Source: Pseudomonadota bacterium (GTDB taxonomy: Bacteria; Pseudomonadota; Alphaproteobacteria; Rhodospirillales; Magnetospirillaceae). Taken from it: a DNA stretch of 64,000 bases. Of the stretch, positions 7,744 to 16,679 are shown piece by piece. The position numbers were made by a program, and so were the translations under genes. Every line of letters starts with the position of its first letter. Position 1 is the first letter of the stretch. The notes under the pieces were generated by a model that saw only the letters and a list, made by a program, of their open reading frames with translations, ran no database searches and was not told where the DNA came from. The stretch lies in assembly GCA_021781575.1 (NCBI GenBank), contig JAJXWP010000003.1:1-64000 (forward strand), read 5' to 3'.

Positions 7744-8487
7744 TTAGCCGAACAGCTTGTCGATATCTGCCTGGCTGATCCCCTGGTTCTCCAATGCCGG
7801 CCCATTGAGCAACCGCTTCTCGTCGTCGGACTGCACCTCCGGCGGCGGCGCCAGGTCTTGGAAAGTCTCGCGCCCCCAGATATCCATCATGCGGTTCACC
7901 CGCTCCTCGATGAACTGCAGGGTTCTGACCACCTTGGTAATGCGCTGTCCGGTGATGTCCTGGAAATTACAGGCCTCGAAGATGCTGACAATAGTGTCGC
8001 GCATGTCCTCGGCCAGGCGGCCGAGAAAGCCGTCGTCAACCTGCGCGTGCAACTGTTGAGCCAGTCCGTCCAGCTTTTCCGCCGCCTCGAGTATGGTGTG
8101 GGTGGCTCGCTCGGTGGAAGAGACGATGGCATCCAGCTCATTGGTGACTGCCACCAGGCGGTCATCCTCGGCGTTCTGCGGGCGCAGCGCCGCGATCTCC
8201 GCCTTGGTGTGGTCGATGGCCAACGCCAGGGCACGGATCTCAGTCTTCAACTGGTTGACTTCGATTGACTTTTCATCGGGAAGCGGCCCCGCCGGCGCGG
8301 CCGGCCCAGCGGCGTTACCGCCGTCTCGAATGAGCTGCCCGAGGTCCCGGATCTCTTGCCGCAGCACGTCGATCGCCAAGGACAGGTCGGAAGCCTGCCC
8401 GTCGGAGCCGTTGGCTCCGGCGAGGCCCTTGGCCTTCAGCTGCCGCAATTCGGCACTGAACAACCGCTTTGAATTTACCTTGTCCAT
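7744..8487 (-). CDS. cheZ: CheZ-family CheY-P phosphatase
   Basis: A 247-aa, mainly helical protein. The CheZ active-site signature NFQDITGQRI includes D177 and Q181, matching E. coli D143/Q147, which activate water to dephosphorylate CheY-P. The extreme C-terminus, SQADIDKLFG, matches the CheY-docking tail. The middle is a long coiled-coil hairpin with heptad-rich segments. The ATG at 8487 has AAAAGGTG upstream; an in-frame extension to 8574 has no family similarity. No other che genes are adjacent. Two chemoreceptors occur elsewhere in the window, so it probably serves a dispersed chemotaxis system. Confidence 0.88.
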   Translation of the reverse strand: MDKVNSKRLFSAELRQLKAKGLAGANGSDGQASDLSLAIDVLRQEIRDLGQLIRDGGNAAGPAAPAGPLPDEKSIEVNQLKTEIRALALAIDHTKAEIAALRPQNAEDDRLVAVTNELDAIVSSTERATHTILEAAEKLDGLAQQLHAQVDDGFLGRLAEDMRDTIVSIFEACNFQDITGQRITKVVRTLQFIEERVNRMMDIWGRETFQDLAPPPEVQSDDEKRLLNGPALENQGISQADIDKLFG

Positions 8488-8583
8488 CAGCACCTTTTCC
8501 GCAGAGATCGGTCGCCGTGACCAGTGCAACCCGCCGGCCGGCCAATTCTGGGTCAAATCGAGAGAATCGTCCACTGCACATTG

Positions 8584-8708
8584 CCTTGCGCCGGAGCGGC
8601 GCTTTTGGCCTTGCGCCGGAGCGGCGCTTTTGGCCTTGCGCCGGAGCGGCGCTTTTGGCCTTGCGCCGGAGCGGCGCTTTTGGCCTTGCGCCGGAGCGGC
8701 GCTCTCGC
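8584..8708 (+). repeat. Five tandem 25-bp units, each a hairpin (four followed by TTTT)
   Basis: Unit boundaries are 8584, 8609, 8634, 8659 and 8684; the first four are identical and the last diverges only at its 3' end. Every unit contains GCGCCG-GAG-CGGCGC, a 6-bp stem with 3-nt loop; the first four are followed by TTTTGG, so on the + strand each resembles a miniature intrinsic terminator. The 25-bp period is not a multiple of 3, and the array lies between divergent cheZ and histidine kinase genes, so it is not coding. It sits about 110 bp upstream of the kinase start. Confidence 0.92.
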
Positions 8709-8759
8709 CCTCCCGGAGGATGTGTTATCATTCGCCATGGCAGATTGGATCGTGGTTGG

Positions 8760-8795
8760 ATTCTGACCGATAGTGCGGAGAGGGTCCGTCAGAAT
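8760..8795. promoter_or_regulatory. Inverted repeat upstream of the histidine kinase
   Basis: ATTCTGAC (8760-8767) and GTCAGAAT (8788-8795) are perfect inverted arms 20 nt apart, 25 bp before the kinase ATG. It could be an operator or a leader stem. The array of hairpins at 8584-8708 lies just upstream of it. Confidence 0.4.
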
Positions 8796-8819
8796 CGCTC
8801 CAGGAGGAGCCGGCTGCCC

Positions 8820-10427
8820 ATGGGAAAAGGAAAAGGAACCGTGGCATCCTCGGCAAACCAATGGTTCGGATCGGCAGGCCCGGACGACGTCGCCGGAAGC
8901 CAGGCGCCGACCCTGCTCTGGGAAGCGGTGGAAAGCATTTCCGACGGATTTGCGCTGTTCGACGCCGAAGACCAGATGGTCTTCTGCAACGGCAACTGCC
9001 GCAGACAACTGGACGGAATGGCCGATGTCATACGTCCCGGCATCCCATTCGAGACTGTTCTACGAACGGCGCTCGACAGGGGGCTGCTGATCATCCCGAA
9101 CATCGCCCCCGAGGACTGGCTGCAGCAGCGCCTGGCCGATCACCGATTGGGGCGCGGCTACCATGAAGTGGAACTGGCCTCCGGAATCTGGCTGGGGATC
9201 CGTGAATTCCGTACCCGTGACGGAGGCTGCGTCAGCATCCAGTCGGACATCACCGCTCGCAAGAAGGCCGAGCAGGCTCTTACCCACAGCGAAGAACGGT
9301 ATGCGCTGGCGCTGGCCGGAACCAATGAAGGGATTTGGGACTGGGACGTCGGCACCGACCTGATCTACGTCTCGCCACGGCTGCGCGACTTCCTCGACAT
9401 GCCGTCGGTGCCGCTGCAGTGCGGGCGCGAATGGCTGGCCTGCATCCACCCGGAAGACCGGGACCGCTATCGGGCCGCCCTGACCGACCATTTGTGCGGC
9501 CATAGCGCGTTCTTCTCCTGCCAATACCGCCTGGTCGAGGCGGCAGGTGCCCGTTGGGTCCGCCATCGCGGCCTGGCATTGCGCAACGAACAGGGCCGGG
9601 CCTTCCGAATGGCCGGATCGCTCGCCGATATCACCCGGGACAAGCTCGCCCAACTGGCCCTGGCGGAGGCCAAGGAGCAGGCCGAACTGGCCAATCGGGC
9701 GAAGACCGAATTCCTGGCCAATATGTCGCATGAATTGCGCACCCCGCTGAACGCGATCATCGGCTTCTCCGAGATCATGCTGACCGAATCCCTCGCCCCA
9801 TTGGCCAGCGACGCCCACCGCAGCCACCTGACGGAGATCCTCGACGCCGGGCGTCATTTGCTTGCCGTCATCAACGACATCCTTGATGTGTCACGCATCG
9901 AGGCCGGACAATTCACCATTCAGCCCGAACCCGTCGATATGAGCCGGGTGATGGAATCGTCGCTGCGGCTGATCCGCCTGCGGGCCGAACGGCAGGGCGT
10001 GTGCCTCGCGACCGAGTGTGGGGCACCGCCCCCGCGAATCATGGGCGACGCGCGGCTACTCAAGCAGGCATTGCTCAACCTGTTGGCGAACGCGGTCAAA
10101 TTCACACCAGGCGGCGGCACAGTAACGATCGGCTGCCGGCGGGAAGCGGACCAATCGTTCTGCTTCACCGTGACCGATACCGGAATTGGCATGAAGGAGG
10201 AAGACATTCCGACGGCATTGAGGCCATTCCGTCAGGTCGACGGCGCGCTGAACCGGCGGTACACCGGAGCCGGCCTTGGTCTACCCCTAGCCAAGGCCTT
10301 CGTCGAGTTGCACAATGGGGCGCTGACAGTTGCCAGCGTCCCCAATCAAGGGACTACCGTTACCCTGCGTTTCCCGGCAGCGCGGATTCTCGATGCGCGA
10401 CCGGAAGGCGAACCGCTTGCGGGGTGA
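8820..10427 (+). CDS. Soluble PAS-PAS sensor histidine kinase
   Basis: A 535-aa kinase without signal peptide or membrane segment. Order: PAS-like domain (about 35-145, LWEAVESISDGFALFDAEDQ onward), second PAS with PAC (about 155-280), HisKA with FLANMSHELRTPLN and phospho-acceptor H304, then HATPase with the N-box LLNLLANAVKF, DTGIGM and GAGLGL motifs. No receiver domain or adjacent response regulator is present, so its partner is unknown. ATG 8820 is 12 nt from AGGAGGAG; GTG at 8841 behind AAAGGAACC is an alternative start. The downstream EEP gene begins 3 bp after the stop, so the kinase heads a four-gene operon. Confidence 0.88.
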   Translation: MGKGKGTVASSANQWFGSAGPDDVAGSQAPTLLWEAVESISDGFALFDAEDQMVFCNGNCRRQLDGMADVIRPGIPFETVLRTALDRGLLIIPNIAPEDWLQQRLADHRLGRGYHEVELASGIWLGIREFRTRDGGCVSIQSDITARKKAEQALTHSEERYALALAGTNEGIWDWDVGTDLIYVSPRLRDFLDMPSVPLQCGREWLACIHPEDRDRYRAALTDHLCGHSAFFSCQYRLVEAAGARWVRHRGLALRNEQGRAFRMAGSLADITRDKLAQLALAEAKEQAELANRAKTEFLANMSHELRTPLNAIIGFSEIMLTESLAPLASDAHRSHLTEILDAGRHLLAVINDILDVSRIEAGQFTIQPEPVDMSRVMESSLRLIRLRAERQGVCLATECGAPPPRIMGDARLLKQALLNLLANAVKFTPGGGTVTIGCRREADQSFCFTVTDTGIGMKEEDIPTALRPFRQVDGALNRRYTGAGLGLPLAKAFVELHNGALTVASVPNQGTTVTLRFPAARILDARPEGEPLAG

Positions 10428-10429
10428 GC

Positions 10430-11476
10430 ATGGCTCGGCGCCTGAGAATCGCCACCTTCAATCTTGAAAGCCTCGACGACCGCCTTCCCGGCGGCGGTGA
10501 GTTCTCCGATCGGCTCGCCGTCCTGGCGCCCCAATTCACCCGCCTGCGCGCCGACGTCATCTGCCTGCAGGAGGTAAACGCCCGCGAGGACAGCCGCCAC
10601 GGGCCGCGCCGGCTGTCGGCTCTGGACGGCCTGCTCGAACAAAGCGGATATCAGTCATTTCATCGCGTCGTGACGGTCAACCGCGCCGGGCAGCGTTTCT
10701 CCGATCGACATAACCTGGTGATCCTGTCCCGCCTGCCGATCGTCGAACAACGCCAGATCTGGCACGAACTGGTGGCGCCGCCCCGCTACGACCCCCGCTC
10801 GGCAGGAGGCGAAGAGGTGCTGATCGAATGGGATCGACCGTTGCTCCATGCGACCGTGGCGCTCGACGACGGACAGCGGCTGCACATCCTCAACCTGCAT
10901 TTGCGCGCTCCCCGTGCTGCCTTCCTTGCCGGACAGAAGGAGCACGGGGTATGGAATTCGGTGGGCGGCTGGGCCGAAGGGTTCTTCCTGGCCACCGTCA
11001 AGGGCGCCGGGCAGGCACTGGAGGCGCGTTTGGTGGTCGAACAGATTTTCGACCGGGACCCGGCCGCCCTGGTCTGCGTCTGTGGCGACTTCAACGCCGA
11101 TGACCGCGAGGCACCACTCAGAACCCTGCGCGGCGACGAGGAAGATACCTGCAACGGACACTTGGCCGCCCGCACCCTCGTTCCGGTGGAACGCAGTCTG
11201 CCGGACAGCCAGCGCCATTCGGTGATCCACCACGGCCGCCGCCTGATGCTGGACCATATCCTGGTGTCGCGGCGACTGTTGGGTTTTGCGGTTGCCACCG
11301 AGGTGCACAACGAGGCGCTGGGGGATGAACTGGTGTCGCCGATCCTGGTGCAATGGCCACCGGACAGCTACCACGCGCCCCTCGTGGCCGAGTTCACCAT
11401 GCCTCACCAGCCTCGCCTTTCGCCAGCCACGCAACGGCAACCCGCCGCCGACTCGCCAAAGGAGACCGGATCATGA
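10430..11476 (+). CDS. Endonuclease/exonuclease/phosphatase (EEP) family protein
   Basis: A 348-aa EEP-fold Mg-dependent phosphodiesterase. Motifs in order: ATFNLESL (8-15), LQEVNAR with catalytic E48, GDFNADD in the second half, and LDHILVS near the C-terminus, which supplies the Asp-His dyad. Members cut nucleic acids, sphingolipids or phosphoinositides; the substrate cannot be assigned here. There is no signal peptide, so a cytoplasmic role is likely. The start is 3 bp after the kinase stop, and the gene's own stop overlaps the next ATG (ATGA), pointing to coupled translation. Confidence 0.85.
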   Translation: MARRLRIATFNLESLDDRLPGGGEFSDRLAVLAPQFTRLRADVICLQEVNAREDSRHGPRRLSALDGLLEQSGYQSFHRVVTVNRAGQRFSDRHNLVILSRLPIVEQRQIWHELVAPPRYDPRSAGGEEVLIEWDRPLLHATVALDDGQRLHILNLHLRAPRAAFLAGQKEHGVWNSVGGWAEGFFLATVKGAGQALEARLVVEQIFDRDPAALVCVCGDFNADDREAPLRTLRGDEEDTCNGHLAARTLVPVERSLPDSQRHSVIHHGRRLMLDHILVSRRLLGFAVATEVHNEALGDELVSPILVQWPPDSYHAPLVAEFTMPHQPRLSPATQRQPAADSPKETGS

Positions 11477-12477
11477 TCCCCGCGGCGGACCGCTTCGCCG
11501 GCTTCATCCTGGGCCAATGCCTGGGAGACGCCCTCGGTTTTCTGGTCGAGGGCGAGCCACCCCATGTCTGCGCCCAATACGCCGAAGAGGTAATTCGCGC
11601 CGGAAAACTGCCCCGCCTCACCCGTGGCGGCTTCGCCTTCGGTCAATATTCCGACGAGTCCCAGATGGCCCGCGAGTTGATGGAAAGCTTCGTCTCCTGC
11701 GCCGGCTTCGATCCCGAGGATTACGCCCGGCGCATTGTCGCCCTGTTCGCCGAAAATCGCGTCGTCGGCCGCGGCCGCGCCACCGAGGAGGCGGTCAAGA
11801 GGCTTGCCACCGGCGTGTCCTGGCGGGAGTCCGGCACTCCCGCTCCGGCGGCAGGCAACGCCAGCGCGGTGCGGGCCGGTGTCTTCGGATTGATTTACGG
11901 CGACGATCCGGACCGCCTGATCCGCATGGCCTGCGACCAGAGCGTCATCACCCACACCGACCAACGCTGCTCGGCCGGCGCGGTCACCATAGCCGGCGCC
12001 GTGGCCCTAGCGGCGCGAGATACCCGGCCGGTCGCCGAAGATTTCCTGACACCGCTGCGCCAGTGGGCGCAACGGGTCGAACCGTCGCTGGCGACCGGCT
12101 TGCGCTGTTTGCAAGACATATTGACGCAGCCGCCGCGGCAGGCGGCGGAAGCCGTGTCCCGCCTGGGGCTGCCGCCCGGGGTCGACAGCCAATGGCGGGG
12201 CGGTATCTCGGCCTTCGTCGTCTCATCAGTGCTGTGGGCCCTTTATGCCTTCTTCAAACATCCCGATGACTTTACCGCCGCCGTGGCCCTGGCCATCGAA
12301 GTCGGCGGCGACGTCGACACCACGGCAGCGATGGCCGGCGGCCTCGTCGGCGCCCGCCGCGGCACGGCAGCCATCCCACAGCAGCTGGCCGGTTGCCTGA
12401 ACGACCATGGTGGCTGGCAGCGTGACGATCTGATCGCCTTGGCCGACGCCTGCCACAAGCTGTGCCGCGGCCGATGA
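11473..12477 (+). CDS. ADP-ribosylglycohydrolase family protein
   Basis: A 334-aa all-helical ARH/DraG-type fold. Metal-binding positions appear as GQCLGDALG (14-22), YSDESQM (59-65), HTDQRCSAGA in the middle, and GGDVDTTAAMAGGLVGA with D280 and D282. The canonical late motif is GDTDT; the Val in GDVDT is a conservative variation. Family members remove ADP-ribose from proteins or nucleic acids, or cleave related N-/O-glycosides. It is not close enough by eye to call dinitrogenase reductase glycohydrolase DraG. It overlaps the EEP stop and the ROK start by ATGA. AAGGAG precedes the start. Confidence 0.85.
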   Translation: MIPAADRFAGFILGQCLGDALGFLVEGEPPHVCAQYAEEVIRAGKLPRLTRGGFAFGQYSDESQMARELMESFVSCAGFDPEDYARRIVALFAENRVVGRGRATEEAVKRLATGVSWRESGTPAPAAGNASAVRAGVFGLIYGDDPDRLIRMACDQSVITHTDQRCSAGAVTIAGAVALAARDTRPVAEDFLTPLRQWAQRVEPSLATGLRCLQDILTQPPRQAAEAVSRLGLPPGVDSQWRGGISAFVVSSVLWALYAFFKHPDDFTAAVALAIEVGGDVDTTAAMAGGLVGARRGTAAIPQQLAGCLNDHGGWQRDDLIALADACHKLCRGR

Positions 12478-13394
12478 AATTTCGTTTGGGCATCGACCTC
12501 GGCGGCACCAAGACCGAGGCCCTGGCCATCGCCTCCGACGGTACTGAATTGTGGCGCCGCCGCGTGCCGACGGTACCCGGCAGCTACGAGGCGACAATCG
12601 CCACCATCCGCCAGCTGGTCGACGGCGCGGAAAGCGGGCTGGGCGGCAGCGCGAGCGTCGGCATCGGCATTCCCGGAACCATTTCCCCGGCCAGCGGATT
12701 GGTCAAGAACGCCAATTCCACCTGGCTGATCGGCCGGCCCCTCGACCGTGACCTCTCCACCGCCCTGGGCCGCCCGGTACGCCTTGCCAACGACGCCGAT
12801 TGCTTCGCGTTGTCGGAGGCCAGCGACGGCGCCGCGGCCGGCCTGGCCGTGGTGTTCGGGGTGATCCTGGGCACCGGCGTCGGTGGCGGCATCGTGGTTC
12901 GGGGACGCCTGGTCGGCGGACCGAATGCCATCGCCGGCGAATGGGGGCACAATCCCCTGCCCTGGCCCGCCGGTGACGAGCGCCCAGGGCCGTCCTGCTA
13001 TTGCGGCCGTTCGGGCTGCATCGAGACTTTCCTGTCCGGCCCCGCCCTGTCGCGCGACGATGGACGCGGCCTTCCCGCCGCCGGCATCGCCGCCCTCGAC
13101 GACGCGCAGAGCGAAGCCAGCCTGGCCCGCTACGAAGAACGCCTCGCTCGGGCCCTGGCCTCGGTGATCAACGTCCTCGATCCCCACGCCATCATACTGG
13201 GTGGCGGCCTGTCCAACCTCGGCCGGCTTTACCAGAGGGTGCCGCGACTGTGGGGAAAATGGGTGTTCTCGGACAGCGTCGCCACCCTTCTCCTGCCGCC
13301 CAAACATGGTGATTCCAGCGGGGTTCGCGGTGCCGCCTGGCTGTGGCCGATTGAACCCCAGAGCGGCGAAGACATGCAGGATCACGAAGACTGA
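12474..13394 (+). CDS. ROK-family sugar kinase (fructokinase/GlcNAc-kinase type)
   Basis: A 306-aa actin-fold kinase. The phosphate loop is GIDLGGTKTE (6-15), the second phosphate loop is GTGVGGGIV, and the ROK zinc motif is CYCGRSGCIE (C175, C177, C182) preceded by EWGHNPL with the zinc His. Without a DNA-binding N-terminus it is an enzyme, not a ROK repressor. E. coli Mak and NagK are the nearest types in mind; specificity is undecided. The start overlaps the ADP-ribosylglycohydrolase stop, making it the last gene of the kinase-EEP-ARH-ROK operon. The neighbours suggest its sugar may come from a glycohydrolase product (inference). Confidence 0.86.
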   Translation: MKFRLGIDLGGTKTEALAIASDGTELWRRRVPTVPGSYEATIATIRQLVDGAESGLGGSASVGIGIPGTISPASGLVKNANSTWLIGRPLDRDLSTALGRPVRLANDADCFALSEASDGAAAGLAVVFGVILGTGVGGGIVVRGRLVGGPNAIAGEWGHNPLPWPAGDERPGPSCYCGRSGCIETFLSGPALSRDDGRGLPAAGIAALDDAQSEASLARYEERLARALASVINVLDPHAIILGGGLSNLGRLYQRVPRLWGKWVFSDSVATLLLPPKHGDSSGVRGAAWLWPIEPQSGEDMQDHED

Positions 13395-13412
13395 TGGCCC
13401 CCAGGCTTCGCC

Positions 13413-13430
13413 GGGAAACCGTTTTTTCCC
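13413..13430. terminator. Stem-loop between convergent ROK and YgiQ genes
   Basis: GGGAAA (13413-13418) pairs with TTTCCC (13425-13430), the loop containing a T-run. It lies in the 83-bp gap between converging genes and may terminate both. The stem is short and AU-rich, so this is a tentative call. Confidence 0.35.
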
Positions 13431-13477
13431 TTGTCTTCGCGTCTCCGCGCCGCTGGAGGGAACCCCAGTCGCCGCTC

Positions 13478-15553
13478 TCAGGCCTTCGGCGGACGCTTCA
13501 ATCCCGGTCGCCGCGACTGGGTGGTGTGCTGGGTAAAGAATTTCTGCGTCTGATGCTTCTTTCCGCAGCGCGTCCCTTCGCCACCCGACAGGCCGGTTCC
13601 AGCCGGCTGCCAAGTTGGCACCAACTGGTGCTTGCCCGGCCCGATCAGATCGGCGCGGCCCATGCGTTTCAGCGCCTCGCGCAGCACCGGCCAATTTTCC
13701 GCGTCATGATAACGCAGAAACGCCTTGTGCAGGCGCCGCTGCTTGACCCCCTTGGCTGAGAACACGACCTCGGAGCCGTTACGCCGGATCGGCCGCAAGG
13801 TGTTGCAACCGCTATGATACATGGCGGCAGACACCGACATGGGCGACGGCAGGAAGGTCTGCACTTGGTCGGCGCGGTAGCCGTTGCGCTTAAGCCACAA
13901 CGCCAAATTCATCATGTCTTGATCGGTGGTGCCGGGATGAGCGGCGATGAAATAAGGAATCAGATAGAGTTCCTTGCCCGCTTCGGCCGCATATTTGTCG
14001 AACATCATCTTGAAGCGGTCGTAGGCGCCGATCCCCGGCTTCATCATCTTCGACAGCGGGCCGGCTTCCGTGTGTTCGGGCGCGATCTTCAAATATCCGC
14101 CGACGTGGTGAGTGACCAGTTCCTTGACATAGGCCGGGCTGCGCTCCGCCAAATCGTAGCGCAGACCGGAGGCGATCAGCACCTTTTTGACCCCGGGAAT
14201 GGCGCGCGCCTTCCGATAAAGCTGCACCAGGGAATCATGGCTGGTGTCGAGGTTCTTGCAGATCTCGGGATAGACGCAGGAGGGCCGGCGGCAGATGGCC
14301 TCGATCTTCTTATCCCGGCAGGCCATCCGGTACATATTGGCAGTAGGGCCGCCGAGGTCGGAAATGATTCCAGTGAAGCCTTCGACCTTGTCGCGGATAT
14401 CCTCGATCTCCCGCAGGATCGAGGCCTCGGAGCGGCTCTGTATGACCCGCCCCTCGTGTTCAGTGATCGAACAGAACGAGCAACCGCCGAAACAGCCGCG
14501 CATGATGTTGATGGAGAACCGGATCATGTCCCACGCGGGGATGCGAGCCTTGCCGTAGACCGGATGCGGCGCACGCGCATAGGGCAAGCCGTAGACCCGA
14601 TCCATCTCGGCGGTACTGAGCGGAATGGGCGGCGGGTTGAGCCACAGTTCCTTGTCGCCGTGATGCTGTACCAGCGGCCGGGCATTGCCTGGATTGCTTT
14701 CCCGATGCATCAGGCGAGAGGCGTGGGCATAAAGCACCGGGTCGTCGCGCACCTGCTCGAAAGCCGGCAGACGCATTACCGACCGTTCGGGCTGGCGAGC
14801 GCCAGCCTCATTGCCGGTGCCGTCGGCACCATCGTCGAGATGGTCGCCGGCAATGACATGCCAGTCCGCCGGCACGGCATCGCACAGGAGAGCCGTGCCG
14901 CGGATGTCATGCATCCCCTTCGGTGGCTCCCCTTTGGCGGCGCGGTGAGCGATCTCGACGATCGCCCGCTCGGCGTTGCCGAACACCAGCAGGTCGGCCT
15001 TGCTGTCCACCAGCACCGAACGGCGCACCTTGTCGGACCAGTAGTCGTAATGGGCGATGCGGCGCAGTGAAGCCTCGATCCCGCCGATCACGATCGATGT
15101 CTCGGGGTATGCCTCGCGGCAGCGCTGGGAATAGACGATGACGCTGCGGTCCGGCCGCTTGCCGCCTTCGTCGTTGGGCGTGTAGCTGTCGTTGTGACGC
15201 AATCGGCGGTCGGCCGTATACCGGTTTACCATGGAATCCATGTTGCCGGCGGTCACTCCGAAAAACAGGTTAGGCCGGCCGAGAACCTTGAACGCCTCGG
15301 TCGCCGTCCAATCCGGCTGGGCGATGATACCGACGCGAAAGCCCTGGGCCTCCAGGACCCGCCCGATAATCGCCATGCCGAAACTGGGATGGTCGATATA
15401 GGCGTCACCGGTAACCAGGATGATGTCGCAGCTGTCCCACTCCAGACGTTCCATCTCGTCGCGCGACATGGGCAAGAAAGGTGCCGTGCCGAACCGGTGG
15501 GCCCAAAACTTGCGGTAGGAGAAAATGTCCTTGGCGCCGAGCATCGCGCGCAC
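13478..15553 (-). CDS. YgiQ-family radical SAM protein
   Basis: A 691-aa protein. An N-terminal YgiQ domain ([31 protein letters not shown]) is followed by a radical SAM core with the cluster motif [10 protein letters not shown] (CxxxCxxC) near residue 350, then a C-terminal extension with [12 protein letters not shown], typical of UPF0313 proteins. Substrate and reaction are unknown in the family. The C-terminus is basic and low complexity ([13 protein letters not shown]). A start three codons downstream (MLGAKD) is equally possible. It is transcribed toward the ROK gene and stands alone. Confidence 0.9.
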   Translation of the reverse strand: MRAMLGAKDIFSYRKFWAHRFGTAPFLPMSRDEMERLEWDSCDIILVTGDAYIDHPSFGMAIIGRVLEAQGFRVGIIAQPDWTATEAFKVLGRPNLFFGVTAGNMDSMVNRYTADRRLRHNDSYTPNDEGGKRPDRSVIVYSQRCREAYPETSIVIGGIEASLRRIAHYDYWSDKVRRSVLVDSKADLLVFGNAERAIVEIAHRAAKGEPPKGMHDIRGTALLCDAVPADWHVIAGDHLDDGADGTGNEAGARQPERSVMRLPAFEQVRDDPVLYAHASRLMHRESNPGNARPLVQHHGDKELWLNPPPIPLSTAEMDRVYGLPYARAPHPVYGKARIPAWDMIRFSINIMRGCFGGCSFCSITEHEGRVIQSRSEASILREIEDIRDKVEGFTGIISDLGGPTANMYRMACRDKKIEAICRRPSCVYPEICKNLDTSHDSLVQLYRKARAIPGVKKVLIASGLRYDLAERSPAYVKELVTHHVGGYLKIAPEHTEAGPLSKMMKPGIGAYDRFKMMFDKYAAEAGKELYLIPYFIAAHPGTTDQDMMNLALWLKRNGYRADQVQTFLPSPMSVSAAMYHSGCNTLRPIRRNGSEVVFSAKGVKQRRLHKAFLRYHDAENWPVLREALKRMGRADLIGPGKHQLVPTWQPAGTGLSGGEGTRCGKKHQTQKFFTQHTTQSRRPGLKRPPKA

Positions 15554-15572
15554 CGATCCTTCTGAACTGCCA

Positions 15573-15642
15573 TCATCCCGAGGTCAACGGCCAAGGATCT
15601 CGTACAACGGGAAGAGCCCCCTCCCGCCGGTCGTCGGGATGA
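15573..15642. repeat. REP-like intergenic palindromic unit A
   Basis: The 70-bp unit is bounded by TCATCCCGA (15573-15581) and TCGGGATGA (15634-15642), a perfect 9-bp inverted pair, with GGATCTCGTAC inside. Similar TCATCC/GGATGA ends with GGATC cores occur at 27339-27410, 48558-48596 and near 54177. Such dispersed palindromes are common in alphaproteobacterial intergenic DNA. Confidence 0.5.
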
Positions 15643-15653
15643 CAGTGTGGTTA

Positions 15654-16667
15654 TTATTTGGCCGACTTGACCTTTTTCACCGCTGGAAGCGGCAAGGTTC
15701 CGTCCTCCATCCGCCGCAGCCGGGCAACGTTGCGGTTGTGTTCGGCCAGCGTCTTGGCGAAAACGTGACCGCCGGATCCGTCGGCGACGAAATAAAGGTC
15801 GTCACTGGCCAACGGATGAAGCACCGCTTCCAGACTGGCACGCCCCGGGTTGCAGATCGGCTCCGGCGGCAAGCCCTCGACCGCATAGGTATTGAACGGG
15901 CTGAGAGCCGCCAGATCCTGATGCGTCAACGGCCGATCGAGCGCACCTTCGCCGTGGCTCAGCGCATAGATGACGGTCGGATCTGATTGCAGTTTCATGT
16001 GCAATTTCAACCTGTTGAGAAACACCGCGGCGATATGGGAGCGCTCCTCGGGAACGGCCGTCTCCCGCTCGACGATCGACGCCAGCACGATGGCCTCAAT
16101 CTTATTGGCCAAAGGCAGCCCTTCCGCCCGCTCCGGCCATAAGCCGTCGATGGTTTCATTCATCGCCTTGGTCATGCGATGGATCAGCCCGTCGCGGCTG
16201 TCGCCGAAGGAATAGAAATAAGTCTGCGGCATCAGGCTGCCTTCCTCGGGCGGCGCCACGACCCTTCCGGTCAGACCCTCCGCCTGCCGCAAGGCGGCAA
16301 GCACTTGAAAGACGGTAAGCCCCTCGGCGACGGTGATCCGATGCACCACCACCTGTCCACGATGCATCATGTCGATGACGGAAGCCAGGCTCGCTCGGGC
16401 GGGGAAACTGTATTCGCCGGCTCGCAGCCCTTGTTTGCCGGCGAGATGGGTCTCGACGAGAAACAACCAAGGCCGGTCGATGACTCCGGCTTCCTTGAGC
16501 AGTTGCGCAATTCCTGCGGAGTTGGTGCCTCGGGGAATGATCACGGTGCTCTGGCCGACGGCCGGCCCGGGCTCCCGCATCAAGGCACCGCACCAAGCCC
16601 AAAACCCACCGGCCATCGCCCCGGCCAGAGCCAGGGTGACGGCAAGGCGGATGAGCCAATGTTTCAT
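15654..16667 (-). CDS. mltG: Endolytic murein transglycosylase
   Basis: A 337-aa YceG/MltG protein. There is one N-terminal membrane anchor (about residues 5-27), a LysM-like region (VIIPRGTNSAGIAQLL), then the YceG catalytic domain with E200 in ASIVERETAVPEERSH. The enzyme cleaves nascent glycan strands inside the periplasm and sets glycan length. It lies 12 bp downstream of fabF on the same strand, the usual fab-mltG arrangement of many proteobacteria. Length matches the family. Confidence 0.93.
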   Translation of the reverse strand: MKHWLIRLAVTLALAGAMAGGFWAWCGALMREPGPAVGQSTVIIPRGTNSAGIAQLLKEAGVIDRPWLFLVETHLAGKQGLRAGEYSFPARASLASVIDMMHRGQVVVHRITVAEGLTVFQVLAALRQAEGLTGRVVAPPEEGSLMPQTYFYSFGDSRDGLIHRMTKAMNETIDGLWPERAEGLPLANKIEAIVLASIVERETAVPEERSHIAAVFLNRLKLHMKLQSDPTVIYALSHGEGALDRPLTHQDLAALSPFNTYAVEGLPPEPICNPGRASLEAVLHPLASDDLYFVADGSGGHVFAKTLAEHNRNVARLRRMEDGTLPLPAVKKVKSAK

Positions 16668-16679
16668 CGATCCGATCGG

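Noticed and set aside
8584-8708. CRISPR array
   Set aside because: The repeats are directly contiguous, with no spacers, and no cas genes are near.
8469-8819. N-terminal extension of the histidine kinase through the 25-bp repeats
   Set aside because: A 25-bp repeat period shifts frame in every unit, which is not how coding repeats behave; a usable start with SD lies at 8820.
11474-12477. Assignment of the ADP-ribosylglycohydrolase as nitrogenase-regulating DraG
   Set aside because: No draT or nif genes are adjacent, and its context is a different operon; only the general family is supported.
13814-15070. Long plus-strand frame opposite the YgiQ gene
   Set aside because: Composition is that of an antisense frame, and the minus-strand product has clear radical SAM motifs.
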